A stretch of DNA of 64,000 bases from Gillisia xinjiangensis. GTDB lineage: Bacteria; Bacteroidota; Bacteroidia; Flavobacteriales; Flavobacteriaceae. This document shows, piece after piece, positions 54,984-63,981 of the stretch; the first letter of the stretch is position 1; each line of letters starts with the position of its first letter. Location: positions 62,001 to 126,000 of the forward strand of contig NZ_JBKAHK010000006.1 of the NCBI RefSeq assembly GCF_046298265.1, read 5' to 3'. Under the pieces are notes generated by a model, which worked only from the letters and a program-made list of their open reading frames with translations, did no database searches and had not been told where the DNA came from. The position numbers were made by a program, and so were the translations under genes.

Positions 54984-55250
54984 TAATTTTTATTTATTTC
55001 TCTTTTTAGTAATTGAAATACATCAATGTTAAATTGTTCAAGTGGATCTATCATTACCCAATTCTCTTTGAATTATTATCTTCTCTTCTCCAAAAATCCA
55101 TAACCCTTATAGTAAACGATTTATGAGATAGTTTTAATCCAAGCCAACCATCACCCATATGTTTGAAGTCCTTTATAAGGTATCAAAAATGACATGCATG
55201 ATTTCCTTCTGATATATTTACAAAGTTTGTAGATAAGTTTTCTTCGTTTT
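54983..55250 (-). pseudogene. Remnant of a fifth SnoaL-like gene (C-terminal part)
   Basis: The - strand reads SEGNHACHF, a stop, then MGDGWLGLKLSHKSFTIRV and MDFWRREDNN, then after a frameshift KENWVMIDPLEQFNIDVFQ and LLKREINKN before a stop. These line up in order with the end of copy 3 (AEGNYSCDF, GDGWLGLKATGKKITLRV, VDYWRRED, ENWVFID, LGIDVFELL). The N-terminal three quarters are absent, so it is a truncated, frameshifted duplicate. Confidence 0.85.
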
Positions 55251-55253
55251 GTT

Positions 55254-56255
55254 TTAATTATAAAGTTGACATAGTGCATCAAAGCCATCATAAACCATCC
55301 ATTCATCTGTAATTTTCCCGTTTTCAATATTATAATGACTTATTATTGGAACGAAAACCTCATCCGCTGAATCTATCCCAAAAATCCCAGATTTTGTTGA
55401 TCTTCCTCTAATGTACCAACGTGCTGCAATTTCAGTTGAATTGCCTTTTCTATTTGATGTAATGCGATCAACATTTATAGTTACTTCTTTAAAAGAATTT
55501 AAAATAGATTGTATATATTCTTCTATATTATTAACACCACGAACATCCTGATTACATATTGCATGAAGTGTGCTGTTTTCTGAAAAATAGTTTTCTATCT
55601 CAGCTAATGCTTTATTTTTCCAAACATTAGTAATTAAAGAATACACTAAACCTTCTGGAAATGATATATTTTGTGCTTCCATTTCTATAGGTGAGTTAAC
55701 GGATATTGACATGGGATTCTCTTTATAAGTCACATCTTTTTTGGCCATTTCTACAGGGTCAAAACCGAGTTGTAGCAAAATGTATAGATTATCTCTTACG
55801 AGCCATTCTTCATATATTTTATTGTTGGCAATTTTACAATCTGCAATGGTTCTAAAGCTGATTTTTTTACCTGTAGACATTCCATAAACAGTACTACCTT
55901 GGTTTGTAGCGGTAGATAAAATACGGTGTGAGGAATAGAAGTCTCCATTATTATCTGTTGACCAAATCACAGCTTCTCCTTGCATCTTTCTATCTGGGAA
56001 AGAGGAAAGTGTATCATTTGTGCCCCCAATTACTTTTTCTACACCGTTTATTTTTCTTGCTCCTGTATGAATTAATATGTCTTTTTCATAGGTTTCATTA
56101 ATTACTTCTACGTCTTTTTTTTCCCAGATATCTTCCGTTATCTTTAATATATAATCAACAATATTATGATACTTACTTTCAAACCCTGGTAGATTTTGTT
56201 GTAAGCCATCTCTTTTCAATTGTTCAGTTTCTATATATATCATTTGTGTCGTCAA
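55254..56255 (-). CDS. Divergent tandem NTF2/SnoaL-like protein (copy 4)
   Basis: The 333-residue protein again has two NTF2-like halves: KKISFRTIADCKIANNKIYE with LVRDNLYILLQLGFDPVEMA, and FVPIISHYNIENGKITDEWM with VYDGFDALCQLYN. It lacks the WYGPxGIG motif of copies 1-3, so it forms a separate subfamily. It lies 11 bases after the aldolase gene. Members of this branch are often annotated as ester cyclases; the reaction is unknown. Confidence 0.72.
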   Translation of the reverse strand: MTTQMIYIETEQLKRDGLQQNLPGFESKYHNIVDYILKITEDIWEKKDVEVINETYEKDILIHTGARKINGVEKVIGGTNDTLSSFPDRKMQGEAVIWSTDNNGDFYSSHRILSTATNQGSTVYGMSTGKKISFRTIADCKIANNKIYEEWLVRDNLYILLQLGFDPVEMAKKDVTYKENPMSISVNSPIEMEAQNISFPEGLVYSLITNVWKNKALAEIENYFSENSTLHAICNQDVRGVNNIEEYIQSILNSFKEVTINVDRITSNRKGNSTEIAARWYIRGRSTKSGIFGIDSADEVFVPIISHYNIENGKITDEWMVYDGFDALCQLYN

Positions 56256-56266
56256 ATCTTCAGTTT

Positions 56267-57034
56267 TTAGTTTGTAAAAATATTTTTTAAAGCAACGGTT
56301 TGCTCTTTCGCATACTCGGTTAGCATCATGCTATCAGATTTAAGAGCTATAAACTTAAACCCTTTTTCAATCATTTTTTTAGCATCTTCTATGGTTGCGC
56401 ACCAAATTCCTGCTACTAAATTACGTTGCTGGCATTCTTTTAATACAGTATCTATTGCTTGGTCAAAAAAGCCTGTAGTGTCATTTTTGGTAGTTGCTTT
56501 TATCGACAATTTTAAATCTCCTGAGCCAATAAAAATGCCGTATAATCCTTCAACTGAGCATATCTCATTAATATTTTCTAAGGCTTGAACGGTTTCTACC
56601 ATTGCGAAGGTGAGAATTTCATCATTCGCATAATCACCATAATCCATTCCTGCATAAACTCTTGCTCTTGTTGGCCCAAAACTTCTATAGCCTAATGGAG
56701 GGTATTTACAAGCCCCTACAAAAGATTCACATTCTTCTTTGTTGTTGATCATCGGGCAAATAATGCCATAAGCACCCCCGTCTAATAGTCTCATGATTTC
56801 TCCAGGACTATTCCAATTTGCTCTAGCAAGAGGCACAGTTTCTGTTGTTGATATGCCCTGCATCATTTGTATAGCCGTTTCTATGCTTTGCAACCCGTGC
56901 TGCATATCTACAGCTACACAATCCCAGCCAGCATTTGCCATAACTTCAGCACTCCAGGAGTTTGGTATATGCAACCAACCACACGCTACTGTATTATTGG
57001 ATTTTAATAATTTTTTTAGTTTATTTTGACGCAT
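56267..57034 (-). CDS. HpcH/HpaI-family class II aldolase
   Basis: The 255 residues match the HpcH/HpaI (phosphoenolpyruvate-utilising-like TIM barrel) family: CVAVDMQHGLQSIETAIQMM with the catalytic His, VPLARANWNSPGEIMRLLDG with the conserved Arg, GAYGIICPMI, AMVETVQALENINEI with the metal-binding Glu, and GIFIGSGDLKLSI with the metal-binding Asp. Such enzymes split 2-keto-3-deoxy or 4-hydroxy-2-keto acids into pyruvate and an aldehyde. It would supply the carbon-cleavage step of this pathway. It starts 5 bases after the hydrolase gene. Confidence 0.9.
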   Translation of the reverse strand: MRQNKLKKLLKSNNTVACGWLHIPNSWSAEVMANAGWDCVAVDMQHGLQSIETAIQMMQGISTTETVPLARANWNSPGEIMRLLDGGAYGIICPMINNKEECESFVGACKYPPLGYRSFGPTRARVYAGMDYGDYANDEILTFAMVETVQALENINEICSVEGLYGIFIGSGDLKLSIKATTKNDTTGFFDQAIDTVLKECQQRNLVAGIWCATIEDAKKMIEKGFKFIALKSDSMMLTEYAKEQTVALKNIFTN

Positions 57035-57039
57035 AATAT

Positions 57040-57741
57040 TTAATTTTTATTCCACCAATCAATTATTGCTTTATTAACTGAACGAGGTTGTTCTAGTGTA
57101 CTTAAATGCCCACATTCTTCGATAATTTTCAACGCTGAAATAGGGATGGCATCTGCCATTTCTTCGTGTAATTGTACTGGACAGATAGTATCTTCTCTGC
57201 CTGTTATTATTAACGTAGGACATTTTATGTTTTGTAAATCCTTTGTACTATCTGGTCTTCCTAATTGCGCTTTAACTTGATTAAAAAAACCATCAATACC
57301 TACATTAATCGCCATGTCTAAAATAGTGTCTCTCAATTCTTTTTTTTGAGCATTTTTTGGATGTAACATAGCATCTATTAAAATATTAGAGGTAACCTCT
57401 TTAAATTCTCCTAAATAAGCCATCCCTACAAAACGTTGTAGATTAATCTTGGTTTGTTCCGATGGTTTTTTGTAATTTGTATCTAACAGGATTAACTTTT
57501 TAATTCTATCAGGTGCTTGCCTAAGTAATTCAAAAGCAATAATACCTCCGTACGATAGCCCCATTATGGATAAATCGCCCGAATACGTATTTAATATATT
57601 TTTAGCGACCTGTTTTAAACTATTGGAACTGCAAGTACTTGCGACATAGCAATCTGCTACATCTGTTAAGTCTTTTTTTTGATATTTAAAAAGAGAATCA
57701 TCACAAAGAGTTCCTGGTATCATTATTAATTTTTCAGCCAC
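57040..57741 (-). CDS. Cytosolic alpha/beta hydrolase
   Basis: The 233-residue enzyme has IPGTLCDDSLF near the N-terminus, SIMGLSYGGIIAFELL (nucleophile elbow with Ser), ITGREDTICPV (acid) and ECGHLSTLEQP (His), a complete triad of the MenH/enol-lactone-hydrolase-like group. It has no signal peptide. It is the first enzyme gene after susD, separated from it by about 110 bases with a hairpin. It might open a lactone or an ester. Confidence 0.88.
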   Translation of the reverse strand: MAEKLIMIPGTLCDDSLFKYQKKDLTDVADCYVASTCSSNSLKQVAKNILNTYSGDLSIMGLSYGGIIAFELLRQAPDRIKKLILLDTNYKKPSEQTKINLQRFVGMAYLGEFKEVTSNILIDAMLHPKNAQKKELRDTILDMAINVGIDGFFNQVKAQLGRPDSTKDLQNIKCPTLIITGREDTICPVQLHEEMADAIPISALKIIEECGHLSTLEQPRSVNKAIIDWWNKN

Positions 57742-57786
57742 AAGAAGAGATAATAATTTTAGGATTTACAAATTATCTAAGGGTTG

Positions 57787-57821
57787 ATTAACCAAAAACA
57801 TTTTCTATGTTTCTGGTTAAT
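57787..57821 (-). terminator. Stem-loop between susD and the hydrolase gene
   Basis: On the - strand the arms ATTAACCAGAAACAT and ATGTTTTTGGTTAAT pair over 15 positions (one G-U) around an AGAAA loop. No U-run follows, so it is more likely a processing/stability hairpin or a leaky terminator, setting susCD expression above that of the enzymes, than a full terminator. Confidence 0.6.
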
Positions 57822-57848
57822 TTCAACACAAACTAATTCAAAAATGTA

Positions 57849-59336
57849 TTAATTCTGATACCAATGCTTAGCAGTAATTATATCACCGCCAATGTTTGAT
57901 GCTGCTGCTTGGTAATTAGAAGAATTCACAGATTGCTCTAAAGTTGGGTAAAACACCCTTGTCGGCACTAAACCATCCGTAAATGTAGTTGCTAAAGATC
58001 CTGGAACTAGGTTTGGAAGCCCTGTTCTTTTATGAGTACCCCACATTGATAGTGTGTTGTTAAAGAACATGGCTTTCCATTTTTGATTTATTAAATTAGG
58101 TAAAGTACCATCCCATGCCACATCTGGTCTTGTTAAAAAATTTTCTGGCATCGCTAAATTCCAATATGCTAGATTAGCGGCAATTCCATTATCATAATAA
58201 CTTTTAGCTGTAGAAGTAGAGATCCAGTTATTTAATCTTGCCTCAGCTAAAATAAATTGTACTTCTGCATAGCTTATGAATACGAAATCTAATAACCCTT
58301 TATTGTCTTGGAACTTTGTGGTGAACTGAGAAGCGAATAACTCTGCATTTCCACCTGTCCCTTGTGCTACTTCTCTAGTTGTACCGCTTTCAACTCCTAC
58401 AAATGGACCGGAAGACACACTCGGATCAATTGGTTTGTCCGCAAAAAATGCCAATCGCGGATCGTCATCTGCATCATCTGTTGGATTTACGCCATCTAAC
58501 ATACTAACAAATCTTTCCGAAGGACTTAATCCTCCTAAAGCGGAAAGTAGTGAGAAATCAGAAGTATTTGGTGCAACACCAGTAAAGTCATAAATAGCAG
58601 CTTCTGCATTACTTGCAATAATTGGATATGTTGAAGGATCAGAAACAATTGTTTTTATTTGATTGGCTGCATCAATGGATCCATTGTTTGAAAGCCTTAA
58701 TAAATAGCGTAATCGTAACGAGTTTGCCATTTTTCTCCATTTCAATACATCGCCCTCAAAAAGTATATCTCCACCTAAAACAAAACCTTCTGTATCACTA
58801 TCAAAAGCGGTATTTGCTTCTTCTAATAGGTTTAATACCTGCGGGTAAATATCTTGCTGTTTATCATATACTGGCTGCACATTATCCAACCCTTTTAAAG
58901 CTTGAGAATAAGGAACATCGATCCACAACTCGGTTAGTGAAGCCAAATAAAAAGCATTTAAAGTTTTTCCAGCACCAACATATGCATTTAGCCCGTTGGC
59001 TTGTCCATAAGCAATAGATTCATTACTATCTCTCATTCCTTTATATGCAGCAGACCAAAATTTGCTAAATAAATCTATGCCAGAAGCAAAGTCGTAAGCA
59101 TCTAATTCATTTTCATTTCTATAGACTTTATACTGCATTATTTGATCTGTTAACTTCATTTGAACATTTAAATGGGGATTTAAAGGCCCAAAAATTGAAC
59201 TTGGTAATAGTGTTCCAGAATTGGCTTCTGTTGGTAAATTTGAATCAACATTCATATCTTCAAAACCGTCTGTACAAGAGGTAAAAAAAAGCAAACTCAA
59301 TATTATTAATTTGATTTTATATATATTTTTCATCAT
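57849..59336 (-). CDS. SusD/RagB-family surface lipoprotein
   Basis: A 495-residue lipoprotein with signal and lipobox IILSLLFFTSCTDGF. The typical SusD-like-2 start (FEDMNVDSNLPTEAN) and helical TPR-like segments (TLNAFYLASLTELWIDVPYS; WRKMANSLRLRYLLRLSN; FVFISYAEVQFILAEARLN) are visible. It forms the lid of the SusC channel and binds the substrate at the cell surface. It lies 14 bases after susC. The ligand is unknown. Confidence 0.93.
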   Translation of the reverse strand: MMKNIYKIKLIILSLLFFTSCTDGFEDMNVDSNLPTEANSGTLLPSSIFGPLNPHLNVQMKLTDQIMQYKVYRNENELDAYDFASGIDLFSKFWSAAYKGMRDSNESIAYGQANGLNAYVGAGKTLNAFYLASLTELWIDVPYSQALKGLDNVQPVYDKQQDIYPQVLNLLEEANTAFDSDTEGFVLGGDILFEGDVLKWRKMANSLRLRYLLRLSNNGSIDAANQIKTIVSDPSTYPIIASNAEAAIYDFTGVAPNTSDFSLLSALGGLSPSERFVSMLDGVNPTDDADDDPRLAFFADKPIDPSVSSGPFVGVESGTTREVAQGTGGNAELFASQFTTKFQDNKGLLDFVFISYAEVQFILAEARLNNWISTSTAKSYYDNGIAANLAYWNLAMPENFLTRPDVAWDGTLPNLINQKWKAMFFNNTLSMWGTHKRTGLPNLVPGSLATTFTDGLVPTRVFYPTLEQSVNSSNYQAAASNIGGDIITAKHWYQN

Positions 59337-59350
59337 GATTTTTTTTTAGA

Positions 59351-62300
59351 TTAAAATGACACGTTAAGGTTAAAACCATAAGTTGCTGCTCCAGGTAGTT
59401 GACCAATTTCAAAGCCAGGCACAAAAGAACTTCCGGTAAAACTTAATACCTCTGGATCAAAGTGCCTTACAAAATCATCTTTTGTCCACGTAGCCAAGTT
59501 TCTACCAAAAAGAGAAAAACTTATTTTTTCAAAAAGTGAATTTTCAAAGTATGGTTTTAAGTCTATTCCTAATGAGATTTCTCTTAATTTTAAAAATGTA
59601 GAATCATAGGTATTAGCTTCAATGTTTGATGCATCCCAATTGGATCTATACCAATCATATCCAGAAGTAGTCTGTGTGTTTTGTGTAAACGAACCGTTCC
59701 CATTATCAACAACCCCATTAGGCACAAAGTTTTCTGTTCTATATGGAAGTGTTTCGGTGATAGAACCTGATCTGTAGAGCTGAGACCCCGTTAACGAGTA
59801 AAAATCTCCACCATTTCTGTAATCTAAAAATATATTTAAATTAAGATTCTTGTATTGAAAATTGTTAGTCATACCCAAGGTCCAATCTGGATTATAGTTT
59901 CCAACTTTCTTTATATCTTTACCAATTTTAGGTCTCATAAGACCTCCTATATTTTGTAAAATAATATTTCCTTGGGGATCTCTCTCGTATCCCCTTCCAT
60001 AAATATCACCCATTCTCCCACCTGGCCTCGCCTCAATTGTTGCCCCATTTGGACCTGATGCAATAATTAATGTTTCAATTCCATCAGCAAGGCTAACCAC
60101 TTCAGATTTACTTTTAGCAAAGTTAAAAGTGGATACCCAGTTAAAGGCTTTTGAAACTATTGGTTTTGCGGTTAACAAAACTTCAATCCCTTTACTATTA
60201 ATCTCACCAGCGTTGAATCTTCTAAAACTCACCCCTGAACTTTGACTAATTGGCGCAGTAAGTATTTGATTTGTAGTGGAGTAGTCATAAAAATCTATTT
60301 CGAAATTTAATCTATTATGAAGTAGTCTCAATTCAACACCAAATTCTAAAGCGTCTGTTTTTTCACTCTTAAGACTTTGGTCCGTAACTACAATAGGGTT
60401 TGTAACAGAACCTGGTATTATTCCTAGATTATAGGAATTATTTATGACACCTGGATCTGTACTATTACCTGTTTGTGCATAGCTTGTTCTCAATTTTAAA
60501 TACGAAATAAAGTCTGGTAACTTGGCCATTTTTGAAATTACTCCACTAAGGCCAACCGATGGATAGAAAAAACTTTGATTTCCCCTAGGCAAAGTTGAAG
60601 ACCAATCATTTCTCCCAGTAACATCAAAAAATATTTTTTGATCATAACCCAATTCAACCGTGCCATATACACTATTTAGTTTTTTCTTGGTATCAACCTG
60701 CGTAAGTGCAGGTTTATCTGCGGCATTACCGAGACTATAAATACCCGGTATTGCTAAACTATTTGTTTGCGCTATTTTATTTGAAATAATTTGTTCATAG
60801 ATGCTTGCTCCTGCATTTACCTCTAAGTTAAATTTATCAGTTATATCTTTAGTGTAAGTTGCTAACATGTCCAAATTCAACTCTTGTAAACGCACATCTT
60901 GCTCTCTGTACATTCCATCTCTAAAAGCAGGCTGCCCCGATGCTCTTCTAGATTGCCTTCTATCTTCATAAGTATCTAAACCAATTCTAACGAAAGCAGA
61001 AAGATTATCATTGAACTCGTAGTTTGTTTTAAAATTACCAAATATTCTGTTATGCTTAAATCCGTTTAAATTTTCATTTACAATAAGATAAGGGTTTGTT
61101 CCCCAGTTTAAAAAATAATTTTGTTCCTGGTTTTCCTGATTTGGCAACCAATAATCTCTATAATCATCAAGACTAAAATTTTTCATTACCCAAAGCATAC
61201 TATACATAAGACCTCCACTATTGTATCCTATATCTGGAACATTGCCCGAATTGCTGTTAACATAATTTGCAGACAAATCAATTGTGAGCTTTTCAGTTAA
61301 ATTAGAACCTAGTCTTATTCCAACATTGGTTTTATTATAATCTGTGTTTGGTACAATACCTTCTTTGGAAATTCTTCCTAAAGAAACTCGTCCATATGAT
61401 TTATCATCAGCAAATGAAAATGACAAATTATTATTATATGAAACACCTGTTTCAAAAAAACCCTCTCTATCTGCTCTTTGTAAAAATGGGGTAGGTTCCG
61501 GATTAGGATTATTTGGGGTTCCTTGGGCGATTAATTGCCCATCTGTGCGCGGGCCAAAGTTTCCTCCCCAGTTGCTTCTGTATTGGTTAAAATCAGCACC
61601 CAAAGGGCCACCACCACCATACTCGTATTGCTCATCCCAAAATCTATTAACTTTATCTATACTAACCCCTGTGGTATAGCTTACACCTACACCTTCTGTA
61701 TTTTTTCCAGATTTTGTAGTAATTATTAAGGCACCATTTGTACCTCTCTCCCCATACAATGCAGCTGCTTTTGGTCCTTTTAAAACGGTAATAGTAGCAT
61801 AATCATCAGGATTAAGATCATTTAAACTGTTTCCATAATCAACTGGTAAATCGCTTGATACAGGGTTACTGCCAATACCTATATAGGTGTTAGAAATTAA
61901 AACTCCATCAATAACAATTAAAGGTTGATTTTTATTTGGATTTAAAGAAGTTTCCCCTCTTAGTACAATCCTTGAAGAAGAGACAGCCGACCCATTGTTG
62001 GTTCTTACAGACAAACCAGATACTTGACCAGATAACTGCTGCGAAATATCACCAATTCTGGATTGGTTTATTGTTTCAGCTTTCAATGTTTGAGCAGCAT
62101 AAGATACTTTTTCTTTAGATTTTGTGACACCCAAAGCAGTAATTATAACCTGATCTAATGTAGATGCATCTTCACTTAATCTAATAATTAAATTCGTACC
62201 GTCCCCAACATCCACTTCTTTGCTGCTGTAACCCAAATAACTTACAATTAATGTAGTAGCACCAACTGGAGCTGAAAGAGTAAATTTACCATCAAAATCC

Positions 62301-62521
62301 GTAACAGCTCCTTTTTGAGTTCCTTTTACAATTACAAGGGCTCCGGCTATTGGTTGATTTGTAATATCATCTACCACAGTTCCTGTTATTGGTTTTTCTA
62401 TTAATTTTGATTCAGCATACAATCCCGAACTTAATAGAAATAACAAAAGAATGCCCGTGCTTAATACATACTTTCCGTATAAGGAGTACTTCCACTTCTT
62501 TGCTTTTTTAATGTTACTCAT
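59351..62521 (-). CDS. SusC/RagA-family TonB-dependent receptor
   Basis: The 1056-residue outer-membrane protein has a long signal peptide (GILLLFLLSSGLYA), then a carboxypeptidase-D regulatory-like domain (VVDDITNQPIAGALVIVKGT), a plug (DQVIITALGVTKSKEKVSYA; VLKGPKAAALYGERGTNGAL) and a 22-strand barrel ending in an aromatic residue (NLNVSF). With SusD it takes up the substrate using TonB energy. No anti-sigma-interacting STN domain is evident, so control by the neighbouring ROK protein is more likely than by an ECF sigma/anti-sigma pair. Confidence 0.94.
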   Translation of the reverse strand: MSNIKKAKKWKYSLYGKYVLSTGILLLFLLSSGLYAESKLIEKPITGTVVDDITNQPIAGALVIVKGTQKGAVTDFDGKFTLSAPVGATTLIVSYLGYSSKEVDVGDGTNLIIRLSEDASTLDQVIITALGVTKSKEKVSYAAQTLKAETINQSRIGDISQQLSGQVSGLSVRTNNGSAVSSSRIVLRGETSLNPNKNQPLIVIDGVLISNTYIGIGSNPVSSDLPVDYGNSLNDLNPDDYATITVLKGPKAAALYGERGTNGALIITTKSGKNTEGVGVSYTTGVSIDKVNRFWDEQYEYGGGGPLGADFNQYRSNWGGNFGPRTDGQLIAQGTPNNPNPEPTPFLQRADREGFFETGVSYNNNLSFSFADDKSYGRVSLGRISKEGIVPNTDYNKTNVGIRLGSNLTEKLTIDLSANYVNSNSGNVPDIGYNSGGLMYSMLWVMKNFSLDDYRDYWLPNQENQEQNYFLNWGTNPYLIVNENLNGFKHNRIFGNFKTNYEFNDNLSAFVRIGLDTYEDRRQSRRASGQPAFRDGMYREQDVRLQELNLDMLATYTKDITDKFNLEVNAGASIYEQIISNKIAQTNSLAIPGIYSLGNAADKPALTQVDTKKKLNSVYGTVELGYDQKIFFDVTGRNDWSSTLPRGNQSFFYPSVGLSGVISKMAKLPDFISYLKLRTSYAQTGNSTDPGVINNSYNLGIIPGSVTNPIVVTDQSLKSEKTDALEFGVELRLLHNRLNFEIDFYDYSTTNQILTAPISQSSGVSFRRFNAGEINSKGIEVLLTAKPIVSKAFNWVSTFNFAKSKSEVVSLADGIETLIIASGPNGATIEARPGGRMGDIYGRGYERDPQGNIILQNIGGLMRPKIGKDIKKVGNYNPDWTLGMTNNFQYKNLNLNIFLDYRNGGDFYSLTGSQLYRSGSITETLPYRTENFVPNGVVDNGNGSFTQNTQTTSGYDWYRSNWDASNIEANTYDSTFLKLREISLGIDLKPYFENSLFEKISFSLFGRNLATWTKDDFVRHFDPEVLSFTGSSFVPGFEIGQLPGAATYGFNLNVSF

Positions 62522-62602
62522 AATTATAAAATAGATTTGTTACTTAATTATTTTTAAGTCTTATGTACGTATAAATCAACACACTAAACTTACAATAAAA
62601 AT

Positions 62603-62610
62603 CAAACATA
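62603..62610 (-). promoter_or_regulatory. Predicted susC promoter (-7 element)
   Basis: The - strand reads TATGTTTG, matching the Bacteroidota -7 consensus TAnnTTTG, about 82 bases before the susC ATG. No clear -33 TTTG is seen upstream; the inverted repeat occupies that position. Confidence 0.5.
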
Positions 62611-62654
62611 TAAATTATTTTATAATATACCTAATAGTTTATAAAATAATTTAT
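62610..62654. promoter_or_regulatory. Perfect 16-bp inverted repeat, candidate ROK operator
   Basis: ATAAATTATTTTATAA (62610-62625) and its exact complement TTATAAAATAATTTAT (62639-62654) flank a 13-base spacer. It abuts the -7 element of susC and covers the -33 region. ROK regulators such as NagC and Mlc bind long AT-rich palindromes, so a regulator bound here would block RNA polymerase. The AT-only stem makes a terminator role for the ROK gene less likely. Confidence 0.6.
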
Positions 62655-62763
62655 TAACTAAAAATTATGAAACAAGACATATATGCAAAAAAAAAATCAA
62701 GAATTAAACTGCAATGTCATAGAGAAAGAGCTCCTGGAGAAGAGCTTTACGGAATTATAAGGA

Positions 62764-63981
62764 TTAGAAATCGATCATCTCACAGGCTTTGAGCAACATG
62801 CATGCTCCTGCTTTAGCGCCCAAGTATCGACCTAGTGTTGAAGAAATAACTTCGCACCGCTCTGTTTTATTAACTTGGCGCGTTTTAATTATGCCCATTT
62901 TAATAGGGTCTATAAAGAAATCTTTTACCATAACATATTCTCCACCAATTATTACTAATTCTGGATCTAAAAGATTAATAATATTACCTAAGGCTTTCCC
63001 TAACTTAAGCCCTTGCTCTTGAATTAATTTTACCGAAAGTTCATCCCCTTTTAAAACAGCATCAAGTATATCATGATATTTATAATCAGATAAATTTGGC
63101 TTGTTAAAATAAATAGAAACTTGTCCATCAATAACAGCAGATTTAAGATCATTCAATAATGCATTCCCACCGATCTCAGTACCTAAGCAACCTGTTTTAC
63201 CGCAATCACAAAGTCTCTTTCCTTTTTTGAAATGAATATGATTGATCCTCCCAGCAACTCCATGACTACCTTTAATTATATGTCTATCAGAAATAATACT
63301 TAAACCTAAAGCCCTACTTACTTTAACCACTAGAACATTGTCAACACCCTTTGCTTTACCAAGTATTTGCTCAGCTACTCCAATGGTTCTAGTATCCATA
63401 TCCACAATTACAGCAAGGTTTAAATTGGACTCTAAATGATCTTTAAGTAAAATAACATCTTCAAGAAAATAGCTAGACAATGTACGATCGAAATTCTTTA
63501 CAACTTCTTGAATACCAATACCAATGCCGATAATATTATTTTTATTAATACCAGAATCTAGTAAGGATTTTTCTATAAAACTTGAAATATTGTTTAAGCC
63601 TTCTTTATCATTTGACAACGTAAAATTTCTATCTATAGAGGTATATATAACATCTAATTCTATATTAAAAATGCTTAACTGAATAAATTTAGAAAGGATT
63701 TCAACACCTACAACATTAAAGTTATTTTTAATTAGGCAATAAGTAAAAGGTTTTCGCCCATTTTCAGAAGACTTTTTCCCTTGTTTGATTACCTGTTTTT
63801 GATTTACCAATTCTTTTATTAAGGAGGTACAAATAGGTATACTGACATCAATAAAACTCGCTATTTCGGGAATTGTTAATGGTTCTTTATGTCGCGAAAG
63901 ATAGCGTATAATTTTTCGTAAATTATCAACTTTGCGTCCCTTGACTCCATTTCCATTTTCAAACTCTAATAAATCAATCAT
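62764..63981 (-). CDS. ROK-family transcriptional regulator
   Basis: The 405-residue protein has an N-terminal winged helix-turn-helix (LRKIIRYLSRHKEPLTIPEI; ASFIDVSIPICTSLIKELV) and a ROK sugar-kinase-like domain. The structural zinc cluster CDCGKTGCLGTEIGG is present. The kinase catalytic segment is altered (VIVDMDTRTIGVAEQ in place of DNDANAAA), so it is a regulator, not a kinase. It precedes susC in the same direction and probably represses the locus until a sugar-like inducer binds. Confidence 0.92.
   Translation of the reverse strand: MIDLLEFENGNGVKGRKVDNLRKIIRYLSRHKEPLTIPEIASFIDVSIPICTSLIKELVNQKQVIKQGKKSSENGRKPFTYCLIKNNFNVVGVEILSKFIQLSIFNIELDVIYTSIDRNFTLSNDKEGLNNISSFIEKSLLDSGINKNNIIGIGIGIQEVVKNFDRTLSSYFLEDVILLKDHLESNLNLAVIVDMDTRTIGVAEQILGKAKGVDNVLVVKVSRALGLSIISDRHIIKGSHGVAGRINHIHFKKGKRLCDCGKTGCLGTEIGGNALLNDLKSAVIDGQVSIYFNKPNLSDYKYHDILDAVLKGDELSVKLIQEQGLKLGKALGNIINLLDPELVIIGGEYVMVKDFFIDPIKMGIIKTRQVNKTERCEVISSTLGRYLGAKAGACMLLKACEMIDF

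Noticed and set aside
46048..62521. A polysaccharide utilisation locus
   Set aside because: No glycoside hydrolase, lyase, sulfatase or carbohydrate esterase signature was found; SusCD alone does not prove a glycan substrate.
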